From NCBI GenBank assembly GCA_023213395.1, contig CM041465.1:141491741-141555740 (forward strand): a DNA stretch of 64,000 bases. The letters run 5' to 3'. Under the pieces are notes generated by a model. That model was given only the letters and a program-made list of their open reading frames with translations, made no database searches and was not told the origin of the DNA. The position numbers and the translations under genes are program-made. The first letter of the stretch is position 1, and every line of letters starts with the position of its first letter. Source of the stretch: Cycas panzhihuaensis. Taxonomy: Eukaryota; Cycadophyta. Below, piece by piece: positions 1-12,076 of this stretch.

Positions 1-409
1 TGTAACGAACCATTACACCAAAACCCCGAGGTGTTAGTGAAGAGGCCCCCCCCACCAAGTAGACCATTACCTCCCCCCCAATTTAAATGGGCTAGCCCTC
101 AGAGGTTCTTTTGTTGCGCATTTTCAGTTCTAGGGCTGTAATTAGCTCGCCCATTTGGGGGCTGCAGTTTGGAGGGTTCCTCGCCTCGAAGAGGGAAGCT
201 CACGTCTTCAGGAAAGACAGGTACTTTGTTGAACTTTTGCTCTATTTTGGTATTATTTGACAATAAAGACTAGTATTTACTTCTGTGGATTCTGTAGTTC
301 TTGTTCATTGTTTATTTTTCTTGTTGAATAGCATCTAGTTATTATTTTTGTGGATTATTACTTGTATTTTTGAGGAAAATTGCTATAAAAGTAGAATTAG
401 ATCACTACA
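1..409 (+). repeat. LTR (5') of short element
   Basis: Starts TGTAACG and ends ACTACA. An AATAAAG polyadenylation-like signal near 262 and a T-rich 3' half fit an LTR with R and U5 regions. The adjacent PBS supports assignment as a 5' LTR. No direct-repeat partner is present in the window, only the inverted 97-bp fragment at 566-662. Confidence 0.6.
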
Positions 410-411
410 AG

Positions 412-425
412 TGGTATCAGAGCCA
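412..425 (+). promoter_or_regulatory. Primer-binding site, initiator tRNA-Met
   Basis: TGGTATCAGAGCCA is complementary to the 3' end of plant initiator Met tRNA (ending GCTCTGATACCA). It lies 2 nt after the LTR end, the usual spacing. It is followed by GGGTTCAAATCCCG, which resembles a tRNA T-arm. Confidence 0.75.
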
Positions 426-565
426 AGACCCGGGTTCAAATCCCGTGGGGGCAACACCGCTTATGGGGGCGGTGGGGTGATGCGCCAAACGTCGTTGATG
501 CATAAAACGCCGTCGTAGCCGGGGCCTGTGGGGTGCATGAACACCGGTGAAAGTGGGGCTAAGTG

Positions 566-662
566 GGGCTAGCCCATTTGAACTGGGGGGGAGGTAATGG
601 TCTACTTAGTGGGGGGCCCTCTTCACTAACACCTCGGGGTTTTGGTGTAACGGTTCGTTACA
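566..662 (-). repeat. Inverted copy of the LTR start
   Basis: The reverse complement of this segment matches positions 1-98 with only a few substitutions and small indels in the C/G runs. Together with 1-98 it could form a hairpin stem of about 97 bp with a loop of about 470 nt. Confidence 0.85.
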
Positions 663-1060
663 ACATGGTTAAATAAACATGAGAAGAAGATGTTGTTGTA
701 TTGACATCTCAACTTAGAACCAAGTAGTGATGATATTAATTCACTTTGATACACCTCAAAGGAATCAAAGTACCTCTACTCGAGTATAAGAAGTAAATTT
801 GATTTCCATTGTTTCTTTTCCTTCATGTTCTTTTATGGATGTTTATCTGTCATCCATCATCTTAATGTCTTTGTCTAATCAAGATCATCATTATCATCAT
901 CAGGACTTTGAGTAAGCCTTTACGTTGATTTAGGAATTTATTGATAGGCCTATTTTTTTTCTCTCAAGTTCCTTTGATTATTGAGATTATTCTTACTTAT
1001 CCAGGGTCTTTGGTTGATTATCCTTTATAGTTTAGGCCATCTTCTTTGTCTGTTGGTATA
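663..1060. other. AT-rich DNA upstream of gypsy pol relic
   Basis: No readable domain. It probably includes decayed gag/protease sequence of the gypsy element that becomes recognisable downstream, but no motif is clear. Confidence 0.3.
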
Positions 1061-1289
1061 CCAAGGAATGTACTCCTGATTGATCATTTTCACCTTGATA
1101 ATTTTGAAAATGACAAGGTAATTCATGAACATTTAGCTAAGTCATCTCCTGATCTTCCCTCTAGACATCATAGGTTGGGTTTTTCAAAAGTAATATAACT
1201 TGATTCATCGTTAATTAATCATTCCCAACCTCAGGAGGTGATTTCTTTCATAGAAACTACTCCTCCTTATTTTGAAGAGGGATACAAAC

Positions 1290-2760
1290 TATCGATGTTG
1301 ATTTAGAACTAAGTGATGCCCCTAAGATTCTTAAGTTAGGAACTAGTTATACTCCCCAAGAAATCACTCAATTTAAGGATCTCTTTCATGAGTTCTACTT
1401 GGTCTTTACTTGGGATTATAAAGATATGTATGGCCTTGATCCCCAAGTCATTGAGCATAATATCACAATAACTCCTGCCATCAAACCTAAATAATAAAGC
1501 AGGTGTCCTATTCACTTGTATCTCTCCATTGCTATTAAATAAGAAGTAGAGAAGTTACTAGGAGCTAAATTCATTGAGAGTATTTATTACTCTTAATAAG
1601 TTTCTCATATAGTTTCAATCACAAAGAAAAATGGTTCAATCTGAATTTGCATTGACTTCAGAGACATTAACAAAGCATGTCCTAAAGACAATTTTCCTCT
1701 CGATTTTCTTAATCAAATTTGGGACTAGACAACTAGTTTTGAGGTGATGTCTCTTATAGATGGTTTTTCCAGTTATAATTAGATTTCTATCTCACCTTAG
1801 GATTGTCATAAGACTATATTCACTAGTCATTGGGGCATTTTCATGTATAAAGTCATGCCTTTTAGATTAAAAAATATTTGTACAACTTATCAAAGAGTAA
1901 TGGTTCATATTTTTCATGATTTAATTGGTAATATTATTGTTGTATACTTAGAGATGATATGCTTGCTCTCTCACAAAATAAGTAATTATGTGTGCGACTT
2001 GAGAATAATCTTCAAAGGTATAAGAAATATCATTTATGTCATAGTCTGTCTAAATGTACTTTTACTCTAATGTCAGGAAGAATGTTAGGTAATATTATTT
2101 CTTATGATGGGATTAGAATTGATCCTAATAAGATAAAGGCAATTGTCAACATGCCTTCTCTTAAGAATCAGAAGTAGATTAAATCCTTCCTAGGTAGGGT
2201 TAGCTTTTTAAGATGTTTTATTACCAATTTTGCTTTAGATTCCAAGCCTATCATAAACCTCCTGAAGAAAGACATTGAGCCATGATGGACTCCTGAAGTT
2301 CAAGAGTCTTTTGACAAGTTGAAACAAGCCTTAATTTTAGCACCTATGCTTACTTCACCAAGATTTGATAAACCTTTCATCCTTTATACTTCATCTATAA
2401 AAGATTCATTAGTGGGTATATGAGCATAAGAGGATGACTTTGGTAAAGAATGTGTGATATATTTTATTAATAGAACTTTAGTGGTTGTTGAACTTCATTA
2501 TCCTCTTCTTAAGAAGGAATGTCTTGCTTTAATTTTTTGAGAAGTTGTAGCATTATTTTTTTTGGAACAAGGTCCATCTTATTGTTCAATCTAATCTTAT
2601 TAGGCATTTGCTTACCAAAATTGATCTTACTAGGCGACTAGGTAAATGGTCCTTATTACTGCAAGAATTTAACTTTTATATCATCAATAGAAAATCTAAG
2701 AAAGGCATGGTCATCATTGAGATCATGGCTGATGCTTCTCTTCCTAATTCTTCCAAATAA
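1290..2760 (+). pseudogene. Gypsy reverse transcriptase-RNase H (degenerate)
   Basis: The translation shows the usual order: a FTWDYKDM pre-RT motif near 1410, the CIDFRDINKACPKDNFPLD region near 1650, GIFMYKVMPFRLKN near 1835-1870, then the catalytic YLDD region near 1950. Here the tyrosine-leucine and the aspartate codons are separated by a 2-nt insertion, so the reading frame breaks inside the active site. Downstream come the thumb (GRVSFLRCFITNFA near 2200) and an RNase H start (FILYTSS near 2380). Multiple in-frame stops occur. In a live element this enzyme copies element RNA into DNA in the cytoplasmic particle; this copy cannot. Confidence 0.75.
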
Positions 2761-2979
2761 CCTATTGATTATTCTCTTCTAATTGAATGCATTCTCCATG
2801 TCCAACCTATCCCTTCTAATGATCCATGTTATGGAGAAATTAAATCATACCTTCATGATCAATCTTTCCCTTCTTCTTCTACCTCTAAGAAGAGAAGATA
2901 AATTTGAGTTGCTACTAGGCAATATCTCTTACTTGATGATGTGCTTTATAAATGTTCTTTTGATGAAATTTTGTTGAGA

Positions 2980-4065
2980 TGCCTTTCTCTCAATGAAACA
3001 CTTATGACCTTGATAAAATCCCATGAACATATGGTGGATATTTTGGCGGTCAATCAATGGCCCAATGTATCCTTTGTATAGGTTATTATTAGCCCATCCT
3101 ATTTAAAGATGTTTATTCTTATGTATAAAAATGTCAGAAATATCAATCCCATGTGACCTTAATATACAAACCTATGCAAGAATTGAAATCGATTATCTCA
3201 ACTTGGCCTTTCTCTCAATGGGGTTTTAACCTCATTGGTTAATTTTTTCTAGCATCATCTAACAGTCATAAGTTTATTATAACTACTACTGATTACTTTA
3301 CTAAATAGAGTAAAGTTATTCTGTTAGTTACTGCTACTAGAAAGATTATTGCTATATTTTTTTTCAATATATTATTTGTAGATTTGGGTTACTAGATATT
3401 ATTATAATTGATAATGGGACTCCATTTTATAATCCCTATGTCAATAGATTATGCAGCAAATTTATAATACTCATTGACTGTCGACCCCTTATCACCCTCA
3501 AGAAAATGGTCAAGTTGAAGCCTTTAACAAGACTTTAGCTAAAATTTTAGCCAAAATGATTGCAACCTCTCATAGAGATTGGCACGTTCAATTATTTCTA
3601 GTATTATGGGCTTATAGAACCTCAATTAAAAATGTTATAGGCATGATACCATTTTCTCTTATTGATGGTGTTGGGGTTGTCCTTCTATTAGAAGTTGAGA
3701 TTCCTTCCTTACGTGTCTTGTTGAAAGAATTTATTAGTGAAATGTTCTAAAGAGAAGCACATCTCTTGGAGCTCAAAAAATTAGATGAGACTCGTTTGCA
3801 AGCCTTACAAGATAATATGGCATCTAAGGCTAAGATTCAAGTTGCTTATGATAGGAAACTTAAGCCCAGAAAGTTTCATGTTAGTGATACAGTATTGAAA
3901 TTAGAATACTTCTATGACAAACAACTAAAGTTTTCTCCTAAACAGGTTGGTCTTTATCTAGTAATCAAAGATTTCAATAATGGAGCCTATCGAATCTCAA
4001 TAATGGAAGGTTTAAAATTTCAAAAGCCAATAAACTCTCAATATTTGAGGAAGTTTTATGTATAG
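2980..4065 (+). pseudogene. Gypsy integrase (degenerate, C-terminal part open)
   Basis: Broken core sequence is visible from about 3240 (ITTTDYFTK-like) to 3660, including an HPQENGQVE-like stretch near 3490-3520 that contains the third catalytic residue of the D,D-35-E triad. The last 99 codons (3766-4065) are open and match the integrase C-terminal domain: a coiled start (ELKKLDETRLQALQ), a RPRxFxVGD-like segment (KPRKFHVSDTVLK), a GPY/F-like segment altered to QVGLYLV, and the NGAYRI...INSQYLRKFY ending seen in Tat-type elements. It is flanked by RT/RNase H upstream and a second RNase H downstream. Confidence 0.75.
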
Positions 4066-5120
4066 CAACACTTCTTATCTCCATAATGAGGATAAACTAC
4101 AACTTCAAATCCATTTTCTTGCCTAATGAACTAAAACTATGGGTAATTCCTTTCTTTAGTCTTTTCTCATCTTCTCTTGAGTTGTTCTTACTTTTATAAA
4201 AGTTTGTACTCATGATCATATAATCTTTTTGCTTATTCTAATATTTGTATTGATTACGAGTGCTCATGTTTAAGGTTTTGGTAATTTTCTCTTTTGAGTT
4301 TCATGCTCAAGAGAGAATTTGGGCCCCCATCCCTATCATTTATTTTTATCCTTAAAAAAAGAGATTCATTCGTCAGCTTCAAACACCTTATCATTTGCTT
4401 AGATTATATTTCTACTTATTAGTCCTTTATCCTGAGGATTCCTTCTTGGTCATATATTACCTACTATTTTCTTTTTATTATTTTTATTATCCTTAGTTCT
4501 CTCTATCTACATTATGAAGTGAGTACTCATTCTATTGCACTCCCTTTATATTTGGAGACACTGTGATTTTGATTTCATTTTTTTCTCACAGTTTAATCCA
4601 TGAGGAAATTGGTCTCTTTTATCTTGGGTTCCATTGAAAAGGATAAATCCTTGTTGTATTGAGTAAAATAATTTCATAATTAGATAATTACAGTTTTGTT
4701 CTCATAAAAAAAAAAAGTGAAAGGCAAAAAAAATCAATAAAAAAAGTCAAAAAAAAAAGAAAAAGTGAAGAAAGAAAAGCAAAAAAAAAAAAGTGAGTAT
4801 ATTATGATCATCCTCTTGTAATCCAGGGCAAGTCATATGATAGTTTTATCCTTGCCTATTCTTGTAGTAGGTTGAGTTCATTTGGATTAATCATTTAAGA
4901 TTTTTGGATCTAGCTACTTGGGTCCATTGTGATCTCAATTATGATCAAACCCTAATTGACACCTTTTATTCTTGTTGATCATAGTCATCTTAATTATGAT
5001 TTCTCTTATTTCTCAATATAGTAAGAACTAATCTCATCCACTATTATCTTCTTATTGATTGATTCTCATACCCTCCTTCATTGATTATATAGTCTCCAAA
5101 TACTAATCATATCTTCCTAT
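4066..5120 (+). other. Non-coding spacer of gypsy element with polypurine runs
   Basis: AT-rich spacer between integrase and the second RNase H. It contains a purine tract at about 4707-4794 made of A-runs separated by GTGAAG-like units. No protein domain is recognisable. Confidence 0.4.
4707..4794 (+). repeat. A-rich purine tract
   Basis: Almost pure A/G with recurring AAAAGTGA(A) units, low complexity. It could be a slippage product inside the retrotransposon spacer. Confidence 0.7.
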
Positions 5121-5129
5121 GGCATTGAG

Positions 5130-5530
5130 TATATTCACTAATGGAGTTAGTAGAGGTAACTCAAAGACCATCTGCTGCTGCTTAGGTGATCTATGACTAA
5201 ATGGGAAATCCTCTCATCTCCACTAGCCTGTTTATACCTAGAGCAACTAATAATGAAGCCAAATATTCTTCCTTCATTAGAGCCTTATTTGATATCTCTC
5301 ACTCTTATATTGGACTCATCATCATATATTTTGATTCTTAAACTGCAGTCTATTAGTTAGTTAGGATATATCAGGTGCACTCTTTATGACTCCTTCTTAT
5401 TCACCATCAAGCTTCATCATTGTTGTCATTATTCTCTTTAGTCACTATCCAGTATATTTCGCATTCCCTTAATGTTGAAGTTGATGCACTCATCTCGTCT
5501 ATCTTAGATTATTACTTTGATTAGCTTTTA
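5130..5530 (+). pseudogene. Second (archaeal-type) RNase H relic of Tat gypsy
   Basis: The segment reads with features of plant archaeal-type RNase H: an ATNNEAKYSSFI block near 5247 (consensus TNNEAEYxAL, carrying a catalytic Glu) and a terminal ISHSLNVEVDALIS block near 5460 (consensus H.PR..N..ADALA). A start resembling the beta-hairpin with the first Asp lies near 5130-5180 but is degraded. Stops interrupt it. Its position after integrase and just before the polypurine tract is noteworthy. The domain call rests on the two motifs and their spacing. Confidence 0.6.
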
Positions 5531-6128
5531 TCTTTTGGTTGGGGGCACCCTACTCTAGAATGAGTATAAACTACTACTTCATAAAGAGTATAAACTATAA
5601 GTTTTTGAAGATGAAAGTTTAAGTAGTGTGGACATTAAGGTTATAGGTTTAATACTAAAATAAAGTGTTTGAAAGGATAGACCCATGTAGGAATCTTAGG
5701 TCATGGAGTATCTTAGTAAGGGACAAGATCCTAAAAGCTTCTTCTCCCTTGAGAAATTTAATATACTCGGAAAACTAGTTGTTTATCAAGTAAGATTAAT
5801 CTTTCATTCTGTAAACAACATGTTTCTTTATAATATATTATATGAATGTGGATTTTATTCTATGTTTATATAATCTATTAGGAGTATGATATGAATTATG
5901 TGAGTTTTTCTTTTGAGAAACTTACATTATCCCATCTTCTATTTTTATAAACCTATTACCATTTGTTTCAGATAGTGTTATGTTTATAGAAATAGAATCA
6001 ATAAACCTTTCATCTACTCCCTTTATATTTTATTTGTTTCCTATCCTTCATTACTCATATTAATCACTTTCTTTTAAAAACCTTGTTACACTCTAGAATT
6101 AGTATAAACTACCATGTACATACTAGTG

Positions 6129-6130
<2 letters not shown>

Positions 6131-6164
<34 letters not shown>
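6131..6164. repeat. (AT)17 microsatellite
   Basis: Uninterrupted alternating AT run of 34 nt. Confidence 0.95.
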
Positions 6165-6166
<2 letters not shown>

Positions 6167-6322
6167 ACAAAAAGAAAATGTTAAAAATTATCATATGTTT
6201 TCATGGACCATCACACTAATGAATGTATATTATGCTTAATTCATAAAAGAGAAATAAAGGGAGAAAAAAGTTCAGAGTCACTCATCTATCACACATAAGT
6301 TTTCAAAAAAAAGTGATCAAGA

Positions 6323-6442
<120 letters not shown>

Positions 6443-6688
6443 AGAATATAGTATATCTATCATTCATGTGACTCATAATACAACAATTGAGGCTCACAAA
6501 ATGGCTTACATCTCCCTCATGTCCCTCTACACATATAGAATATACTTATCTCTATGAGCCCTAATGAGACTTCTCATGTGCTCTTAGATCTTTCCTCTAT
6601 CCTCTATTTGGAGTTTGTCCATGTGTAGACTTCCTAAGTGGGGAAGATATCATCTCTATTGCACCGTAGTACTCCCTAATGGAGTAGC

Positions 6689-8110
6689 TCACACTCCCAC
6701 CTGTGTCAATGTCATTCTACATAAATGATGTCTCTCATCCTCAACTACCCTGAGCTCTAACTCTTGTAGTCTTAGCTCTACCCTCATATCCAGAAACATG
6801 TCTTGAGCCCATAGGGCATGATTGAAGTATCCAATACAGTGTCCTAGGAGTGTATGATCTACTGTGTTCCATGGCAAAGCCTCTTCTAGTGTAGGTACAT
6901 ATAGGAAGATCAACTCTAGTATCCTCCTTACCTTTGCCAGAGTCATGCTCTCATCATCTGTCCATAAAAAATATATAAGTCATGATTAGTCTCCTAGGAA
7001 GAGAATATATAATTAAAAAGAAAATATAATTTAATGCATTTAAAACTAATCAACTGATATACCTACTGGCTCACCTCCTCTTATGGACTCCACTACTATC
7101 TCCTCTTTTACTTATGGCACTCCCTCTCCCTAAGCCTCTTGGGCAAGCTTCCCCTCTTCTACTCTACTCCCTCCTCCTCCTCTCCCTTACTCATCTATCA
7201 AGCTTAACTCTATGCTCTATATGAAGCCTCCTCTACCTCCACCTAGTGCTCCACCTACTCACTTTAAGATCTGTTGACTCCATCCCTCTTCTTAGTTGGT
7301 TGATGCCCCTCCTCTCCCTCCTCATCCCATCTCACCAGTACCTCCACTATCTCTCCCACCTCTACCTCCTCTCTCCCTCTCTCTTCCTCTCGCTCTCCCT
7401 CAACTAATGATAGGAGCCTCTCTTGCCACTCCTCTCTCTACTGCATCTACCTCATTGTCACTCCATATCGATAGTCCCTCATACGCATCATATATCAACT
7501 ATCTCCTAGTCATCCTACTCAATAGAGTGTTGAGAGTACTCCTTGCCATGACAACTGTCTTGTTATGAATATGTACTCTCATATTCCACCTGTTCATCCC
7601 TAGATCTATAATAGTTAAATATCTCGGTGCTCCTCTTAGCCTCATCAAGGGAACATGATCATGCAGTTAATACATTAGGATAGAGTTATAAGAGAATCCC
7701 TCTCTCCCCTATCTCTTGATCCTCGATAGTTGCAGATATATGCTATTAACTATATACCATCCTGAGTTTATCTGAACTCCCTCCTCACTACTCTTGCCCA
7801 CTAAGTCGGAACCCCCATAAAGTTCTAGGTTCTAGAAATCCTATATATGATGATGAGGGCAATGATCCTCCATATAACAAAAATACCCTTCATTGTGTGT
7901 ATGGCCTCTATAACTATCTCATGCAGGCCAAACTGATCAGCAAAACCTATCACATACTAGCTACATGTCATCTGAGACTCATCATCCATCTCCCTACCGA
8001 GTCTCACTCTCTCCCCATACTAGTTGACTCCCAAATCCTCTCTACATCTCTCGGGGTGATACAAATCTCTATGATCACCTATACTCTAAAAATATTAGGA
8101 CTTGAAATCT
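6689..8110 (-). pseudogene. Degenerate minus-strand ORF of unrecognised TE protein (copy 1)
   Basis: Read on the minus strand from 8110 down, weak coding signal appears in three blocks. First is a DLYHPERCREDLGV-like block near 8050. Second is a TLLSRM...WSDN block near 7530-7450, followed by an Arg/Gly-rich tail. Third is an 85-codon open block (6946-6689) containing HALWAQDMFLDMRVELRLQE. The plus strand is pyrimidine-rich here. The same three blocks in the same order, with similar spacing, occur on the minus strand at 51.1-53.0 kb, where a plant-mobile-domain-like motif is also seen. It is interrupted by stops. I do not recognise this copy by itself; its assignment depends on the comparison. 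Confidence 0.35.
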
Positions 8111-11100
8111 AATAATTGACAAAATCATGGAGTATCTCATACTCCATCACCAACTAGATTGATCTACTCACCTGAGATTGTCTATAAGCCTGTAATATAA
8201 CCTAATCTGCCTCATTAAATTGGCCAATTAGCTCTCTAATGGCCAATCCCTTAATTTTTCACATATCTATGCTCTTTAGAGGATGTATCACATAAAAAAC
8301 TTGTATTAGAATATGACTTTTCATATTGTAAAATCTTCATTTTTTTTAATTTTCTCTTTCTCAAGTTTAAAAATGACACAAGTCAATTACAATTGCAGCT
8401 ATCTACTCAAAAACACAACTTCTCAATAAAAGACGTGATTAGTTGTCTAAAAATATAATTTCTTTAATTCAATTATTATTTGTCTAATCATAGTTTTAGA
8501 AACATTCTCACATTTTTAACTGTGCTTTCATGTTTTTCATATTGTAATATTATGTTTTTTATTATATATATATATATATATTTTAATTATAAACTAAACT
8601 TATCGGATATTTAGCTCTCTACTACATCCTATTGATATCAGTCTCTTAGAGTTGATCCTTATTGAAATGGCTCCAGGTCACCTCAAAAATGAGAGAAAAC
8701 ACCCTCAAATAACCTATTTTCTAATTCGCTCCTCCATCGTTTTTCTTAATAAAGGGGAGGGGATTTTCTCTCTTTTCTGAGTAGATCAATTTTCTTTCAT
8801 CCATTGAGTTTATCAAAGTAAATTCTACCTTTTTATAATCATCATTATCAAATGGAATCACTTTGAGATAGCAAAATGATTTATCTTTTATCTATTAGGC
8901 TCAGTTATCTAACTTAAAGTATTTATCTTTTATGGAGCTTTCTAGAGACTTGAACATTGTATTTTTCACTCATTTTTCTCCAAGATTAACTTGTTTTATG
9001 TGAAAATGATTGGTTTAAGATTGTTTTATATATATTAGGCCATGTTTTGATAAAATGTTACATTGATTTGATTGATGATGTATGTTGAATGATGATGGAT
9101 GTATTATTATGCTATCACCTATTAATGAGTGATAACTATGGCATTAAATTCTTTTCTTTCTTGATTATTCTAATTCATTTTTCCTTTAAAACATTATGTT
9201 TCTTTTTTTTTTCTTCATTTCATCCTTAGATCTTTTTTTTAATTAATTTTTTGGGCTTGTGCTTATTATTTTCATCCTTTTTTGGTCATTTTCCTCGTTA
9301 ATAAAGTCATTTATGCTAAAATTGATCCAAAAAGGATTATTTTTTGACTTTTTAATGAGCCATTTTTATCTTATGATTTATCGTGTTTTTAGAAGAAAGT
9401 CATATTTTTCGTAGCTTCAAAAACACGATCGATCCCATTTTTTACTGTCATACATGAAAAACTCTTCTAGCGCACCAATTTTTTATATGCCATCATTCAA
9501 ATTTAATGGAAACCTATCTTTTTCATGCCCATAATGCATTTAAACCCTATTGTAATCTTTCATTCAAAGTATATGAGCTTAAAGATCAAGTTTTAGAGAT
9601 GCTTCTTGAGATTTTTGAGAGAATTTTACTACTGCTACTTGGAAGACTATTTTCTAAAAAAAAAAGGGTGAAGTTAAGAGAAGATTTTAAAGCTCTAGTT
9701 GTTGCCTTAGTGATACACAGATTTCAATGTTGGTGCTTCTCAAAATGCTTAGTTTCTTATACAGTTTTCAGCTTCAAACTTCTCATTCTTAGTAAGATCT
9801 TTCCTATTATAAATTCTTGCAAATCTTCTACTCTTTTGTGATTGTTTGTACTTAGAATCTTTCCCTCCTTCTTAGTGATATTTGGGGTCTCTTTTATACT
9901 CATTTTATACCTTGGGAATTTGGATGAAAGGTCCATCCTTTATGGGATAAAAATAGAGTAGACTACTGTGAAAAATGCTCATCATTTTATTCACAGAATA
10001 ACTACTTTTTTTCATTCTTCTATAATTATCTAAATCCCTAAGAGGTTTACTTTCATCTTGGCTTGTTTATGGCTATTGTTGAGCCAATTATTTTTGTTTC
10101 TCTTTTTCCTTCATTGGTTTTAAAGGATAATCTAAAGTAGTTTGATCATATGAAAGAAGGAAAGCCATTCTATGGCAGAAACTCATTAATAAGCAAGAAA
10201 TTGTAAAAACGTTATTAGTGTTGTTCTTATTTAACTTCATTCCTTTAATTTCTTTCATGTTTTAAAAAGAAATCTAAATATATAAATGATATGTATTTGA
10301 TGTAATCAGATCATATGAGATTCAAAGATCCTTTGGTGTTCAAAATACTCCATTTATGATAGAATCTCTCTATTCTTTGATTTATTACTTGTTTATGGAT
10401 AATGATTTGGTTATGATTGATTACATGTAACTTTATGGTCTAAACATCATTCATTACAACCAAAGTAAATCTTTAAAATCTCTCTTTTATCTTAGAAGAA
10501 TTTTCCAGAAAGAAGATAGCATGTAATTGGAATAAAAGCTTCACATATAAACATAGCATGTTATTGAATCTCTTAGTGATTTACATATATAGTTACATGT
10601 GGTGTTAGTTGTATTTCACGTGCTAGTTTCTTGCTCATTGAAAATTATGTGTTGCATCTAAAAGAAGTAGTTTCATGTTTATTTTAGTGTGTTTCATCTA
10701 TCTATCTATATATATATATATATATTACATGAATAGTTAGTTTTTTTATTTATGTGTTGAAAAGAAGGTGTATAGATCTTGTAATTTCATTAATTGTTCT
10801 TGTGATTTTTATTTCATTTAAACAAAAGAAAAAAAAAAAACAAACAAACAAAAAGAGAAGCCAAAACCTTTCCTTCACTTAGCCCTTCTTCTTCATTTTA
10901 GTAAAACTCAAATGGTTTAAAGAATATAAGAAAATGAGTCACTAGGAAGAACATAAGAGACATTGTTAACATAATCATAAACTTAGAACTCCTCCATCTA
11001 ATTATGTAGGCTAGTGGATTCAATCACCCCCTTACATTTTAGCCTTTCATTGCTTCATTTATACTTTTATTAAATAGCATAATTAGGTGGAGACTCCTTC

Positions 11101-12059
11101 TTAGGAGTTGGAAAAGGTGGTCCCTTTGGTTCTCTTAGGTTTCTTATCTCTTAACTTAGACTTAAAACAAAGGAAAAATATCACTAATTAGGATATAGTT
11201 GGTTTAGGTCCAACTAAAGCATGTCATAGTTTTAAATTTTTTATTAGATCACTACCTCAATCTATCCCAATTAATAGTTTTAATACTTTTAGTCACTGTC
11301 TAAGTATATTTAGATCTATTCCTAACTATTTACGAGATATTCCCTACTGTAGTTTCCAAATGTCCTTTAATTCATTGCTTAAGTATATCTAGATTAGGGG
11401 TTTTAGTATTTTGGATAACTTTTGAAGCATGTCTAGATTTGTTCATAGTTAAGATACAAAAAAATTTGAGTTGAAGGAATATCTAGCATGTAGGCTCTCT
11501 TATATACTTCTTAGTGTAAATTGACACACTATATCAGGGCACTAACTATGGAGGGTTATCATACTTATAATTATGTTATTTGTCTTCTAGATCTACATTG
11601 AGGATGACTTCTTAGTACTAACTACTAACCAATATCCTAGAGCTTACAAATGACTAATAGCTACCTAAGGTTTCCTATAACTAAGTATCTCCTAGCCTAG
11701 GGGGGTCCTCCTATAGACCTAAAGGTATGTAGAGGCTTGATTCCATATATACATGTTGTCTAAGGCCTAGGTATTGGTTCCTTTTACATCCCACTTTATA
11801 CATTAGCTTATTATGAAGCATACTTGGACAATAATAAAAACTCTATGATTTTTTAAAACTACTAAAATAGGGTTTCTAACCTAGACACCACTATAGAAAA
11901 TAGAAAAAAAAAGAGAGAAGAAATTTAGGCACAAGGCTAGTGCCCTACTACTTTTGCCACTTTTTTATCACCAAGATTATGTAAGGACAAGATGAGAGCA
12001 TATGATGGTTACTTACAATAGGCTACTAAAAATTATTGTAACAGAATATGGCCCTAGAA
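8111..12059. other. AT-rich DNA, no supported gene
   Basis: Long AT-rich stretch with short TA runs (near 8565-8582 and 10706-10725). An open frame of 111 codons at 9506-9841 has biased, hydrophobic composition, no motif and no supporting context, so I do not call it a gene. Old unrecognised transposon sequence is likely. Confidence 0.4.
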
Positions 12060-12074
12060 GGTGCCTTGATACCA
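12060..12074 (-). promoter_or_regulatory. Putative primer-binding site
   Basis: TGGTATCAAGGCACC on the minus strand, 2 nt after the probable LTR end. It starts with TGG as expected for a site pairing with a tRNA CCA end. The first eight bases match the initiator-Met site and the rest diverges. Confidence 0.4.
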
Positions 12075-12076
12075 CT

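Larger units (their letters stand above)
1..662 (+). mobile_element. Short LTR element with fold-back (inverted LTR) right end
   Basis: A TG...CA segment of about 409 bp is followed by a 2-nt spacer and an initiator-Met primer-binding site, the layout of a 5' LTR plus the start of an internal region. The next 140 bp are GC-rich. The element does not continue into gag: positions 566-662 are the near-perfect reverse complement of positions 1-98, so the unit starts with TGTAACGAACC and ends with GGTTCGTTACA. Both termini include their own small palindrome (TGTAAC...GTTACA). No protein is encoded. It looks like a miniature, non-autonomous retrotransposon rearranged into a hairpin. The left target duplication lies outside the window. 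The internal structure is seen directly; the origin is inferred. Confidence 0.6.
1060..5548 (+). mobile_element. Decayed Ty3/gypsy (Tat-type) retrotransposon, plus strand
   Basis: Degenerate coding sequence can be followed from the pre-RT region (near 1080-1490) through RT, RNase H and integrase (to 4065) to a second, archaeal-type RNase H (5130-5530) and a polypurine-like GGTTGGGGGCAC at 5537-5548. Reading frames are interrupted by many stops and frameshifts, so the copy is dead. The FTWDYKDM-type sequence before RT and the second RNase H point to the Tat group of gypsy elements. The 5' LTR is not identified, and a 3' LTR would begin just after 5548. Class assignment is confident; exact borders are not. 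Confidence 0.7.

Noticed and set aside
1-662. DNA-transposon (MITE) interpretation of the inverted ends
   Set aside because: The left side has LTR features and an initiator-Met PBS at the correct spacing, so a retroelement origin is better supported.
7296-7568. Plus-strand Pro/Leu-rich ORF
   Set aside because: Pyrimidine-rich complement of the minus-strand relic; low complexity and no motif.
9506-9841. 111-codon plus-strand ORF
   Set aside because: Hydrophobic, composition-driven frame in AT-rich DNA with no recognisable domain or context.
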